Source: a virus. From it: DNA of 58,731 nucleotides. A program made the position numbers and the translations under genes. How positions within the stretch are numbered: position 1 is the first letter of the stretch; every line of letters begins with the position of its first letter. Location of the stretch: positions 1 through 58,731 of IMG/VR virus record IMGVR_UViG_3300023199_000106. One strand, written 5' to 3'. The notes beneath the pieces are model-generated. The model ran no database searches. It had not been told where the DNA came from and saw only the letters and a program-made list of their open reading frames with translations. Below, one piece after another: positions 22,973 to 31,506 of this stretch.

Positions 22973-24251
22973 AAGTCAGACTAAAAGAATGCCGGGTTTT
23001 CCAGGAGGGGTTAATAACGTTTTCCGAGAAGACTCCCTTCCAGATGAGCAGCTGCGGAAGGCAGTAAATGTTGATCTTCTCCCGGGAGGGAAATTACGTC
23101 GGCGGTCTGGGTATACGAGGCGCCTAGATTTGTCTGACGCTCGCTCAGGAGCTTATTTTTTGGGCAGCTTGTACTTAGCAAACCAAGGCGATTTTATTCG
23201 GGTCGACTTAAATGACTATTCAACTGACGTTATCGCCAATGTTTCTCCGGTTGCTTATCTGAGTTATGCAGAGCAGGCAGGAAACTTATTCGTATCGGAT
23301 GGGGTTTCACAGGCATTTAGAGTTACTTCTGCTGGGGATGTAGTTTCTTGGTCGTCTGAGCAGCCGTCAGGGCAGCCATCTTTAGCCTCAGATTCTCCTG
23401 GAGGGCTTCCGGAAGGGATGTACCAGGTTGCTATTACGTATCTCCGTGGGAGTGAGGAGTCTGGAACTACTCAAGCTGCGGAAGTAACGCTTTCATCGCC
23501 TGGAAAAATAGAGGTCACTGATATTCCTGCTCCTGCTGACCCTTCAATTACTCATGTTCGTGTATATGTAAGTCATACGAACGGAGAAGTTTTATACGCC
23601 CACAGCAAGCTGGCGCCTGGGGTATCGTCATTTAGTATTTCTTCTTTGCCTGCGGGAAAAGCACTGGAGACTCAGTTCCTTGACCCTCTTCCTGCGGGGC
23701 ATATTGTAGCTGCGTATAAAGGGCGAATATTCACCGCTGTGGGGCATGATCTCTGGTATTCTGAGCCGTTTCGATACGGTCTTTGCCGAGTTTCTCAGAA
23801 TTTCATAAGTTTTGATAGTCGCGTAAACATGGTACGACCAGTAGAATCAGGCATTTATATCGGAACGGAAAAAAGAACTATCTTCTTGTCTGGCCCCTCC
23901 CCCATGGAGTTTAGAGTTTTAGGGGTGCATTACGCAGGGGTCATAGAAGGAACAGATACATCAGTGCCTTCAAGTGTATTTGCGTTTGATAGTCTTAATA
24001 CGGGAAATGTGGCTGTATGGTGGTCGAAGAGCGGATCATTTATTGTAGGTTTAGCTAGTGGGCAGGTTATCCCTTTACGGGATGGCGAGTTAGCAGTGCC
24101 TGATTTCGTTCGCGGCAATACGATGCTTCGAGAAAAGGACGGGGTGCGTAGCATAGTTTCGGTGCTTCAACAGCCAATGTCTGACCATTCAGCTTTAGTG
24201 TCTCACGACCAGGTGACTGCCGAAGTACATCGTAATGGAATTACTATTTAG
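22959..24251 (+). CDS. Tail accessory/hub protein (P22 gp10-like role)
   Basis: 430 residues. MPGFPGGVNNVFREDSLP, VNVDLLPGGKLRRRSGYTRRLD and later blade-like repeats (GSLYLANQGDFIRVDL, AGNLFVSDGVSQAFRV, YIGTEKRTIFLSGPSP) resemble the propeller-type stabilisation proteins that plug the portal tube of podoviruses. The RVYVSHTNGEVLY stretch is a fibronectin-like insert. The start has AGGAGATTCTAT upstream and overlaps the adaptor gene. Assigned by pattern and place. Confidence 0.7.
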   Translation: MAGFESQTKRMPGFPGGVNNVFREDSLPDEQLRKAVNVDLLPGGKLRRRSGYTRRLDLSDARSGAYFLGSLYLANQGDFIRVDLNDYSTDVIANVSPVAYLSYAEQAGNLFVSDGVSQAFRVTSAGDVVSWSSEQPSGQPSLASDSPGGLPEGMYQVAITYLRGSEESGTTQAAEVTLSSPGKIEVTDIPAPADPSITHVRVYVSHTNGEVLYAHSKLAPGVSSFSISSLPAGKALETQFLDPLPAGHIVAAYKGRIFTAVGHDLWYSEPFRYGLCRVSQNFISFDSRVNMVRPVESGIYIGTEKRTIFLSGPSPMEFRVLGVHYAGVIEGTDTSVPSSVFAFDSLNTGNVAVWWSKSGSFIVGLASGQVIPLRDGELAVPDFVRGNTMLREKDGVRSIVSVLQQPMSDHSALVSHDQVTAEVHRNGITI

Positions 24252-24261
24252 GAGATATAAA

Positions 24262-24792
24262 ATGAGCAGTAAACTTAGAGACGTACTGATTGCCCAAAAA
24301 AACGTGGTTATCTGTGGGACGTTCACAATTGAAAATCTGACCCGCGGGGGAATTTCTATTGCACGTAATACCGTAACTACTCAAGGGCTCAATCACATTT
24401 TAGATGTAGTTATTGGTACGACTACTGCAGTTAATACGTGGTATCTAGCGCCTTTTGCAGGTAATGTTACTCCTAATGTGAGTTGGACGGCGAGTAGCTT
24501 TGATTCAAACGCGACGGAGTTTACTAACTATACCGAGGCTACTCGGCAGACTCTTGTTCCCTCAGCTGCGGCAAGTGGAGTGATAGGGAATTTGTCGTCT
24601 CGTGCAGAAATCACGATTGGGTCTGGGGCGCAAGATACTATCTATGGAGCTGGGCTGTTGTCTGCGAGCGGTAAAGAAGCAACGACCGGGACGTTGTTGG
24701 CGGCTGCCAGACTGGCTACTGCGCGTACTGGTTTACTAGAAGACGATGTTATTGCCCTCGGGTATACGCTGACTATTTTAAACCCAAGTTAA
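24262..24792 (+). CDS. Tail-associated protein, 176 residues
   Basis: The ATG at 24262 follows TTAGGAGATATAAA. The start SSKLRDVLIAQKNVVICGTFTIENL and the threonine/serine/alanine-rich beta pattern with GLNHILDVVIGTTTAVNTWYLAPF resemble small phage tail-tip or baseplate-like proteins. It has no signal or membrane segment. It lies immediately before a large tail protein and 11 bases after the hub gene. Function is inferred from place. Confidence 0.6.
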   Translation: MSSKLRDVLIAQKNVVICGTFTIENLTRGGISIARNTVTTQGLNHILDVVIGTTTAVNTWYLAPFAGNVTPNVSWTASSFDSNATEFTNYTEATRQTLVPSAAASGVIGNLSSRAEITIGSGAQDTIYGAGLLSASGKEATTGTLLAAARLATARTGLLEDDVIALGYTLTILNPS

Positions 24793-24794
24793 CA

Positions 24795-27761
24795 ATGTAC
24801 ACTGGCCCTTTGGCATGGGAGTTTCAAGGGGATCTTCGTCTTGGGGCGCAGTATAAATCGGTTGCACGGTCACTTCTTGGGGCTGTTAAAACGTCAATGA
24901 AGAACGGAGGACTCGAGAGGCAATTTGCTTCTCGGGTTTTCTACTTTTCAAACGGGGTTAAAATCCGAGTTGCTGTATTCGGGGCGATCCACAAAGCGTG
25001 GATAGAAGTGCCTGCGACTGCTCAGGATTCTCCATTCCGAGCTTTGCAATATCAGTTTGTCTACATCGCTCCTGCAGGAGAAACTTGGCCGGTTTTCAAT
25101 GTCGATGGGGTCTGGGTTGTTGGGGGGTCTGCAGTAGGGGCGTTGTTTTTGCTATTTGATGATGGGAGTATTGAGCATGCGTTTTTTCCTTTAGTGTCTA
25201 CTGAATATGAGCCTCCAAACCACGAGTGGGTGTACTTAAATCCAATCGATCCGTCACAGTGGATAGATGCCTTACCAGTCCCGCGATACGAAATAGTCCA
25301 CGCTACGTCGCAACATATCGAATATTCAAGTAATGGTCTGATCCATGCCCCTTGGATACCAAAAGGAAATAGACATTACATGGCGAGTGCGTTTAGTTTG
25401 TCGGGGTTATCGCCCTCCGGCGCTTTACAAACTAACTTAGTTACTGGAGGATCTTTTGACATTCAATATCTTTGGGATTTCCAGTATTCTGGGGCGGCAC
25501 CGACTGATGTAGGATATGAGGCCCCTCTTTCAGATTACGAGCCTCCTGTATACGCAGGCAAAAAGGCCACCTCAGGTGGTGCAAATTTAAGCGTGCCCGA
25601 TACTGACTGGTACACGTCATACGGCATTTATACTGCTACTTCTGAAGAATATGGAGAGCGTCGTTTTGGGGTGGCAGTAGACGCGTCACAACGGGTGTAT
25701 GTTTGGCCTCTTGCTGCCGCCGGTACTGAATCTCCAGACCCAATTTATTCAGGGCAGCTGATTAAAACAAATGTACATGCCTCCTATGTTTACTCGCAGG
25801 ATTTAATTTTTCCTTCGACCGTTCGGAAAGAAGGAGAGTCTTTCAGAGATAATTATGGGGATATAGCATCAGGGGAGTCTCCATTTTTCGGATCTACCAT
25901 AGGCAGGTACACTCGATATGTATGGTACCCTAATCGAGAAGGATCGCAGTTTGTTACTATAGTTGAAGAGGCGGTCGAGCCGCAGCACCATACTTACCGT
26001 CTGTGGAATGCTGGATTTCCACAGCTTTGGGATTCTCCGGTTTTGCAGTATTCTCCAGTTGCTTTTGACAGTTCGTCGTTGGAAGAATATAGGGTTCCTA
26101 ATCCTCGAGTAGCTACTTTCAATTTAAGTGTTGTTATTACTGGCGAAGATTTAGATGCTTTTAGTGCTGAAATAACTCCAGTCGAACTTTTATCTGACGA
26201 TCCGTCTTTTTTTCCGGTGCAGGCGAGGTACGCATGTGAGGGGGCTTATAGTGAAGTAGATGTAGGAGAGCTTGTTGTTGGGGGGTTTTCTATCCAAGCT
26301 TTAGACGGAGGCATTACATCGCATGCGTTAATACAGCATTTTGAAGGAGATGAAGATATAATTAAGGATGCCTGGGGGCCTACTGGACCTGCGCTTGCAG
26401 TTTCTTTAGGATATTCTGCATCCGCTGCTTCTGGAGTTCCCCATTTTCCTTGGCTTTTATTTGATGTTTTTTCTTATGATGCTCTTGGAGATTCAAAGTT
26501 TTGGGCGAAGACACCGGCTCGGCCTTATTATGCGGGGTTTGATGGAATATATACGCAGTTGACAAAAGTTTCGTCTGCAGATGAAGCATCTCTTTCTGGA
26601 GTCTCGGATACTATTAGCAGCTTGGCTCGACGATTCACTCTGCAAGCAGAGTTTTCGATCCGCGCCGCAGAGAAAGTACTGTTTAAAAAAACAGTACGGA
26701 AATATCAGCCGAACCTTCATAGTATGGCGAACTGGTTTACCGCGCAAATTTCAGGACTGGATGTATCTACTGGATCAGTCGTTTTAGGTATATGCGAGTC
26801 TACAACTGAGACTACATGCTCACAAGTAAGGGTTCCACCATATACTCCAGGAGACTCAAGGTTCCCTAATTTTGAAAACGAAGTCGGGACTAATACAAGC
26901 CTAAAATCCCACGTCGTCTATTACAAAAGTGAAAAAATAGAGTCTACTGCGACAGAAGCGCAAGAAGCAATTTTAGACGCTCCGATTATTACTACCCCTA
27001 TATCTAAGTCTTTACGTTTTTGGGGGACGGCTTGGGCAGGAGCTCCTGGGTTTTTATCGGGGGCTGACGGGGTGCTGGTGACCCCTCTTGTGTTTAACGA
27101 AGCAAGCTTTGAATTGTTTTTAGATACTGCGGTCCCAGCACTCTCAACTTCTATGCTTTCAAAGCTGTCTCATGTTGGGTTCCGGCAGTTTCCTTGGGGG
27201 CTAGAAATGCATTCGTGGGTTGCAGGGCAGCATTACGTACAGGCCCCAAACAGCAATGTAGTAGCAAATGACGAGCTATTTTCATTCGCCGGTTGGTACC
27301 CTGGCAGTATGTCTTGGGCGCAGTCTATGTTGACTGGAGAATTAACTGGCCAGGTTACAGTTTCTACGATAAGTGTAGATATATTTCGGATTGGAGGCCA
27401 GGCGTTTACGCATAAAGAGATGTTTGAGACTGCGTATAGTGTAGCTGCGTCATTTGATTTTGACATTGAAATAAAGTCAAGGCTGGGGTTTTATATGCCA
27501 GTCGAAGTAGCAGACGGCGTGTTTTCTACATTTTCTATATACAACGCCTTAGCTGTCAGTAAGTCTTCTGGAGTTGATAAGTCAGGGTTCTTTTTGGAGG
27601 CCCCTCAATTCCGCGTGTATTGTGGAATCAACGATTTTGAAGTTCGCTACGTTGACCTTGACACGGGGGGTGGGATGGATAGTACAATAGCAGCTGCTGG
27701 GTCACGAGAGTTTCCGATCCAGGCAAGGGCGTACGGGTACATAGACACCGGGAGTAGCTGA
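24795..27761 (+). CDS. Large tail/fibre protein of unknown fold, 988 residues
   Basis: The ATG at 24795 follows the previous stop by two bases with no clear ribosome site, so it may depend on coupling. The sequence is rich in aromatic residues, Ser and Gly, with beta-strand alternation throughout and no long helices; one helix-like part is near residues 590-640 (SSLARRFTLQAEFSIRAAEKVLFKK). It has no membrane or signal segment. Codon usage is AT-richer than in the capsid gene. It is likely a tail-tube, fibre or adhesion component; no family is recognised. Confidence 0.65.
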   Translation: MYTGPLAWEFQGDLRLGAQYKSVARSLLGAVKTSMKNGGLERQFASRVFYFSNGVKIRVAVFGAIHKAWIEVPATAQDSPFRALQYQFVYIAPAGETWPVFNVDGVWVVGGSAVGALFLLFDDGSIEHAFFPLVSTEYEPPNHEWVYLNPIDPSQWIDALPVPRYEIVHATSQHIEYSSNGLIHAPWIPKGNRHYMASAFSLSGLSPSGALQTNLVTGGSFDIQYLWDFQYSGAAPTDVGYEAPLSDYEPPVYAGKKATSGGANLSVPDTDWYTSYGIYTATSEEYGERRFGVAVDASQRVYVWPLAAAGTESPDPIYSGQLIKTNVHASYVYSQDLIFPSTVRKEGESFRDNYGDIASGESPFFGSTIGRYTRYVWYPNREGSQFVTIVEEAVEPQHHTYRLWNAGFPQLWDSPVLQYSPVAFDSSSLEEYRVPNPRVATFNLSVVITGEDLDAFSAEITPVELLSDDPSFFPVQARYACEGAYSEVDVGELVVGGFSIQALDGGITSHALIQHFEGDEDIIKDAWGPTGPALAVSLGYSASAASGVPHFPWLLFDVFSYDALGDSKFWAKTPARPYYAGFDGIYTQLTKVSSADEASLSGVSDTISSLARRFTLQAEFSIRAAEKVLFKKTVRKYQPNLHSMANWFTAQISGLDVSTGSVVLGICESTTETTCSQVRVPPYTPGDSRFPNFENEVGTNTSLKSHVVYYKSEKIESTATEAQEAILDAPIITTPISKSLRFWGTAWAGAPGFLSGADGVLVTPLVFNEASFELFLDTAVPALSTSMLSKLSHVGFRQFPWGLEMHSWVAGQHYVQAPNSNVVANDELFSFAGWYPGSMSWAQSMLTGELTGQVTVSTISVDIFRIGGQAFTHKEMFETAYSVAASFDFDIEIKSRLGFYMPVEVADGVFSTFSIYNALAVSKSSGVDKSGFFLEAPQFRVYCGINDFEVRYVDLDTGGGMDSTIAAAGSREFPIQARAYGYIDTGSS

Positions 27762-28202
27762 GTGGCTATAAAGATGAGTACCGCCTTGAAAGGCGAGATT
27801 CTATTCCACATAGGACTTATTCAAGCCCTTGAGTTCGGGGTGATTCAGGTCTATTCAGGTAGTCCTCCAGATTCTGCGGATGATGCTCCTACTGGGGCAT
27901 TGCTCGGTAGTATTACTGGAGATGGGTTGACTTGGACTGCGGGTAGTCAGAATGGAGGGCTTCAACTTATTGCTCTTCCATCTTTGGCTTATGTGGTTAA
28001 GCCTCCTACTCAATCATGGGTTTTGAAGGTTAGTAATTCAGGGACCGCTGGTTGGTGGCGGTTTCGGTCGAATAACGATGCAGAGGTTCGTATGGATGGG
28101 CTGGTCACAAATAGTTATCAGGAGCTGTATATAGGTGACCCCATGCTTACTTTAGGTGAAGAACGATTTATTGAGCTTTTTCAAATTGGATTTTTCTGGT
28201 AG
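27762..28202 (+). CDS. Tail-region protein, paralogue of the 28214 gene
   Basis: 146 residues. The GTG at 27762, directly after the previous TGA, has GGGAG seven bases upstream, and gives MAIKMSTALK, aligned with MATMSTGLK at the start of the next gene. Both continue with a helix then an Ile-x-(Val/Ile)-Tyr strand, so they look like duplicated genes that diverged. Beta-rich; probably a fibre or tail-tip subunit. Confidence 0.6.
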   Translation: MAIKMSTALKGEILFHIGLIQALEFGVIQVYSGSPPDSADDAPTGALLGSITGDGLTWTAGSQNGGLQLIALPSLAYVVKPPTQSWVLKVSNSGTAGWWRFRSNNDAEVRMDGLVTNSYQELYIGDPMLTLGEERFIELFQIGFFW

Positions 28203-28213
28203 GAGGTAACGTA

Positions 28214-28693
28214 ATGGCTACGATGTCAACTGGGTTAAAGCAGGCGCTCTTAGGAACTGATGATTTCAAAACAGCGATGGATGGAGGTTATATCCATATC
28301 TATGCGTTCGCAGGGTCGTCTGACATTCCAAATCCTGACGCGATAGTGGATACAGGGTCGGATTATTTACTACTGGCTACTATTTCTGCTTCTGGAGGTA
28401 CGTCAACTACAGGGTGTAACTTCGATGCCCCTGTAGCTGGGGTAATCTCGAAAGCTGCTGCGCAAACTTGGGATAACAGCACTTCGAATAATTTGGCGTC
28501 TGGTACAGCGGCTTTCTTTGTGCATCACGCTACTGAGCATGATGGAGATGCTATCGTCGCTTCTACTACGGAAAAGCGAATTGTAGGAAGTGTGGGGTTG
28601 GTAGGTGCTGATATGAATCTACAGTCTCTATCGCTTACTTCCGGCGGAACCCAGGCAATCAGCTACTATAACCTGACACTTGGTGTCGGTTAA
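28214..28693 (+). CDS. Tail-region protein, paralogue of the 27762 gene
   Basis: 159 residues, with TAGGAGGTAACGTA upstream. The start STGLKQALLGTDDFKTAMDGGYIHIYAFAG is the form seen in small phage virion proteins next to tail fibres; the end (LQSLSLTSGGTQAISYYNLTLGVG) is beta-rich. Its stop overlaps the next ATG (TAATG). No enzymatic motif. Confidence 0.6.
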   Translation: MATMSTGLKQALLGTDDFKTAMDGGYIHIYAFAGSSDIPNPDAIVDTGSDYLLLATISASGGTSTTGCNFDAPVAGVISKAAAQTWDNSTSNNLASGTAAFFVHHATEHDGDAIVASTTEKRIVGSVGLVGADMNLQSLSLTSGGTQAISYYNLTLGVG

Positions 28694-28974
28694 TGGCAGT
28701 CTTTGATACTGCGCTGGCAAAGACTACGGCGTATGTTACTGTCCCTCCTGAGTGGGTACTCGGCACAGAGAATGAATGCTCTGTCGTTTTCCATCCAGGA
28801 GGGGGTTCCAGCGGGCCGTCAGAAGAAGTTGATTTGGGATTTGTGTTTACCCATATGCGGATTTTTGTAGAGAATGACCATGGTAGGTTTGCAATAGATG
28901 CAGTTTTTCCTGGCGATTTTGATGGGTATTACGAGATCGTAGATGGCGAATCTGTTTTTATCTCTACGCCTTAG
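28693..28974 (+). CDS. Small tail-region protein, 93 residues
   Basis: The ATG at 28693 shares one base with the previous stop (TAATG), suggesting re-initiation. The product is acidic and beta-rich (YVTVPPEWVLGTENECSVVF, VFTHMRIFVENDHGRFAID), with no membrane segment. Not recognised; the fibre-region setting suggests a structural part or chaperone. Confidence 0.55.
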   Translation: MAVFDTALAKTTAYVTVPPEWVLGTENECSVVFHPGGGSSGPSEEVDLGFVFTHMRIFVENDHGRFAIDAVFPGDFDGYYEIVDGESVFISTP

Positions 28975-28988
28975 ATTCGGAGCTTGAT

Positions 28989-29375
28989 ATGGCCTTGGAT
29001 TTCGTTTGCCGTGAGGTAACTCGAACTAGAGCGGTTCCTGGTACAGGAGGGATTCATCAAGTCCCTGACATTTCATGGAATGCTACTGCACGCTCTGTTG
29101 AGCGAGTAGTTAATGGTGGGTATTGGAGGTATTCATTTCTGCCTAATTCCGGGGCTGTATTTATTACTGGGCTATTTGATGACTCAGTATCTCAAATTCC
29201 ACAGCCTTCTCTGTATGTCATTGCAACAGAATTCCAGCTAAATAAGATTTTTGTCCATTACGGTACGAGCGTTAGTTCTCCTATTTCCTGGTCTGGAGGT
29301 CGTATCTCCATTGTGTCGTCCCCCCCTTATTATCATGTGATAAATGGTAATAATTTAGCTTGGACTTCTTCATGA
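28989..29375 (+). CDS. Tail-region protein, 128 residues
   Basis: The ATG at 28989 follows GGAGCTTGAT. Beta-rich with aromatic residues (GGYWRYSFLPNSGAVFITGLF, SLYVIATEFQLNKIFVHYG, SPPYYHVINGNNLAW). Its TGA overlaps the next ATG. No family is recognised. Confidence 0.55.
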   Translation: MALDFVCREVTRTRAVPGTGGIHQVPDISWNATARSVERVVNGGYWRYSFLPNSGAVFITGLFDDSVSQIPQPSLYVIATEFQLNKIFVHYGTSVSSPISWSGGRISIVSSPPYYHVINGNNLAWTSS

Positions 29376-29920
29376 GCAGCGTTGTTAATCTAATTAGTAC
29401 TCAGGGGGTTGAAGTAGGAGGCCCTTCTATAACCACGTTTGAAGGGGTTTCTGAGAGCTATTCTGCCGGGGAGTATATAGTTTCTGCTGTAGGGGAGCAT
29501 ACGAGCTCTTTCAGTGGGTACACTTTTTACCTCGTGTTGGCGTCAGGGACGCATGTAGGGAAGACTCCTACTAAGCTTACCTGGAGAGTTTCTAGTGTAG
29601 TCCTTAATGGCGGAAGCAACTCACCAGATACAGGGTTTTATCGTTCGACTGGGTTTGAAACCTACTCTGGGTTGGACCTCGTTGCTCCTCAACTGTTCGC
29701 TGATACTGGGGGCACTATTACCGAGGCAGGGCCTTATATTTCTTTGTGGAGTGGAGGAACTATCACCCAAAATGATTCTTTGCTAGCTATACGGGCTGAC
29801 TATTCCGGTGTTCCTTGGGTTGATATAGAGATCCATTTTGATAGGTTAGACATCGAGTTTGCAGGAGAGGACGACCGGTTCTGGAAAGATTTTGTCCGTA
29901 CAGTAGAGTACGATCTATGA
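29372..29920 (+). CDS. Tail-region protein, 182 residues
   Basis: I chose the ATG at 29372 because it overlaps the previous stop (ATGA). The protein is Ser/Gly-rich and beta-stranded (GEYIVSAVGEHTSSFSGYTFYLVLASG, SVVLNGGSNSPDTGFYRS). The end is VEIHFDRLDIEFAG-like with acidic residues and FWKDFVRTVEYDL. Part of the run of fibre-like genes 24.3-31.5 kb. No family is recognised. Confidence 0.55.
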   Translation: MSSVVNLISTQGVEVGGPSITTFEGVSESYSAGEYIVSAVGEHTSSFSGYTFYLVLASGTHVGKTPTKLTWRVSSVVLNGGSNSPDTGFYRSTGFETYSGLDLVAPQLFADTGGTITEAGPYISLWSGGTITQNDSLLAIRADYSGVPWVDIEIHFDRLDIEFAGEDDRFWKDFVRTVEYDL

Positions 29921-31506
29921 GCGGGAATATTGGCGCTAATATATGGCTCACTGGAGAGGCTCTTCGTGAGCCTGAGATTACAACTGGGGTCGACGTACTC
30001 CCAGGTGTAATCTTGCTTGGGGATGTATTAGTACATTGCGGAGATGCTTCTACTGTACAGGGGGCGGATATTTCTTTTCCTCTAAGCATTTCTGCGGGGG
30101 CTATCAATGATGGCGGCGTAGAAATACTGAGCGAAGCCTTGGTTTTTTCTGGGAGTATAGCTTCTGCTCAAGCTGAGTTCTCAATCGGGAGTCTTGAGCT
30201 TTCAACCGGCACGAACATTACCCCTGACATTTCAGGGGTTTCTGTTGCTTTTACGTCAGTGCTGTACGCCTGGTCAGAAGCTTGGAATACCGGAGGGGCG
30301 AGTATATCGAGCCCTCTTTCTTTGTTTGCTGGGGACGTCGATAGCGGAGAAGTATCCTTATCGTTCCCTCTTTTAGTCGATACGCAATCCGTTTCAACCG
30401 GGTTTTATCATGGGCTTGCTTTTTTGCCTGGGCTTGTGGTCCTCAATAACGTTGAAGACATCTATGATCATGCGTTAATTAGCGACAGCACGGCCAGTGA
30501 GCTTCAAATAATCCTTTACGACGTGCTTAAGACATATGAAGGTTTGAGCACTTCAGGTTCGTTTCTCAATGTGCTTATTATGGAGCATATAACAGCCCGC
30601 GTTGTGGCTGCGTTACCTTATATGCTTGAAATTTTTGACTTCGTGCACGGATCTGACCAGGCTGCTTTCAGCGTGTATAAACTGATAACTGCGCATACGC
30701 TGGTGTCAGCTGACGAGGACTACGATACGCAGGTAGCGTTTAATGTAACGTTGAGCGCTGCATTAGTACTGCAAAGCGCAGTTACGTCGGCGTTAGACTT
30801 AACTTTTATAGATGCGGCTGAGGTTCTTTCGGCGAACTCGGCCAACTTACAGGCTGTAATTGATAGCGTAGAGACCCTCCAGGCAATCATATCTATTCCT
30901 GGTACGGCTACGCTATTTTTAGACTCTGATGAGGCTTTAGATGTTTCAGACGAAGCGTCTACGAGTGCTTTTTTACAGGCTTTATTCAGTGAGCAAATTG
31001 ATACATACGTTTCTATCCGAGTCGGGGATGACACTTTTTGCGGATGGGTAATGAACACTGAGTCTACCGGGTTTAGCGAGTATTCTAACTACCCGTTCAA
31101 TAGTCTAGTTTCTGCGGAAGGTCGGTACTTTGCTGTCGCTCAAGATGGAGTATATGAACTGACTGGTGATAGCGATCAGGGGGAGCCGATTGCTGCGAGT
31201 ATCAAGACGGGTCTTATGGATTTAGAAACTTCGTTTACAAAGGATGCAAAGGCAGCTTATATAGGGTATACTTCAACAGGGCGCATGGTCCTTAAAGTGT
31301 CTACTACGGAAAGAGGTCGAAAAAATGAGTGGTGGTACGAAGCGAAGCCTTCTTCGGCAGGGGCCCCTCGTAGTGGGAGGTTTACAATAGGGCGAGGCTT
31401 GCGCTCTCGATATTTTCAGTTCGAGCTGGTAAATGCGGAAGGAGATGACTTCGAGCTTGATGGTATTGAAATTATGTATAGTATTTTATCTCGGAGGTTG
31501 CGATGA
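29917..31506 (+). CDS. Tail protein with conserved C-terminal domain, 529 residues
   Basis: The first 170 residues are repetitive and beta-rich (LPGVILLGDVLVHCGDASTV, GGVEILSEALVFSG, GASISSPLSLFAGDV), a middle part is helical, and residues about 370-529 (EYSNYPFNSLVSAEGRYF, DGVYELTGDSDQG, IKTGLMDLETSF, GRGLRSRYFQFELVN, FELDGIEIMYSILSRR) match a domain I recall from podovirus tail proteins. It overlaps both neighbours by four bases. Structural role in the tail is likely. Confidence 0.65.
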   Translation: MSGNIGANIWLTGEALREPEITTGVDVLPGVILLGDVLVHCGDASTVQGADISFPLSISAGAINDGGVEILSEALVFSGSIASAQAEFSIGSLELSTGTNITPDISGVSVAFTSVLYAWSEAWNTGGASISSPLSLFAGDVDSGEVSLSFPLLVDTQSVSTGFYHGLAFLPGLVVLNNVEDIYDHALISDSTASELQIILYDVLKTYEGLSTSGSFLNVLIMEHITARVVAALPYMLEIFDFVHGSDQAAFSVYKLITAHTLVSADEDYDTQVAFNVTLSAALVLQSAVTSALDLTFIDAAEVLSANSANLQAVIDSVETLQAIISIPGTATLFLDSDEALDVSDEASTSAFLQALFSEQIDTYVSIRVGDDTFCGWVMNTESTGFSEYSNYPFNSLVSAEGRYFAVAQDGVYELTGDSDQGEPIAASIKTGLMDLETSFTKDAKAAYIGYTSTGRMVLKVSTTERGRKNEWWYEAKPSSAGAPRSGRFTIGRGLRSRYFQFELVNAEGDDFELDGIEIMYSILSRRLR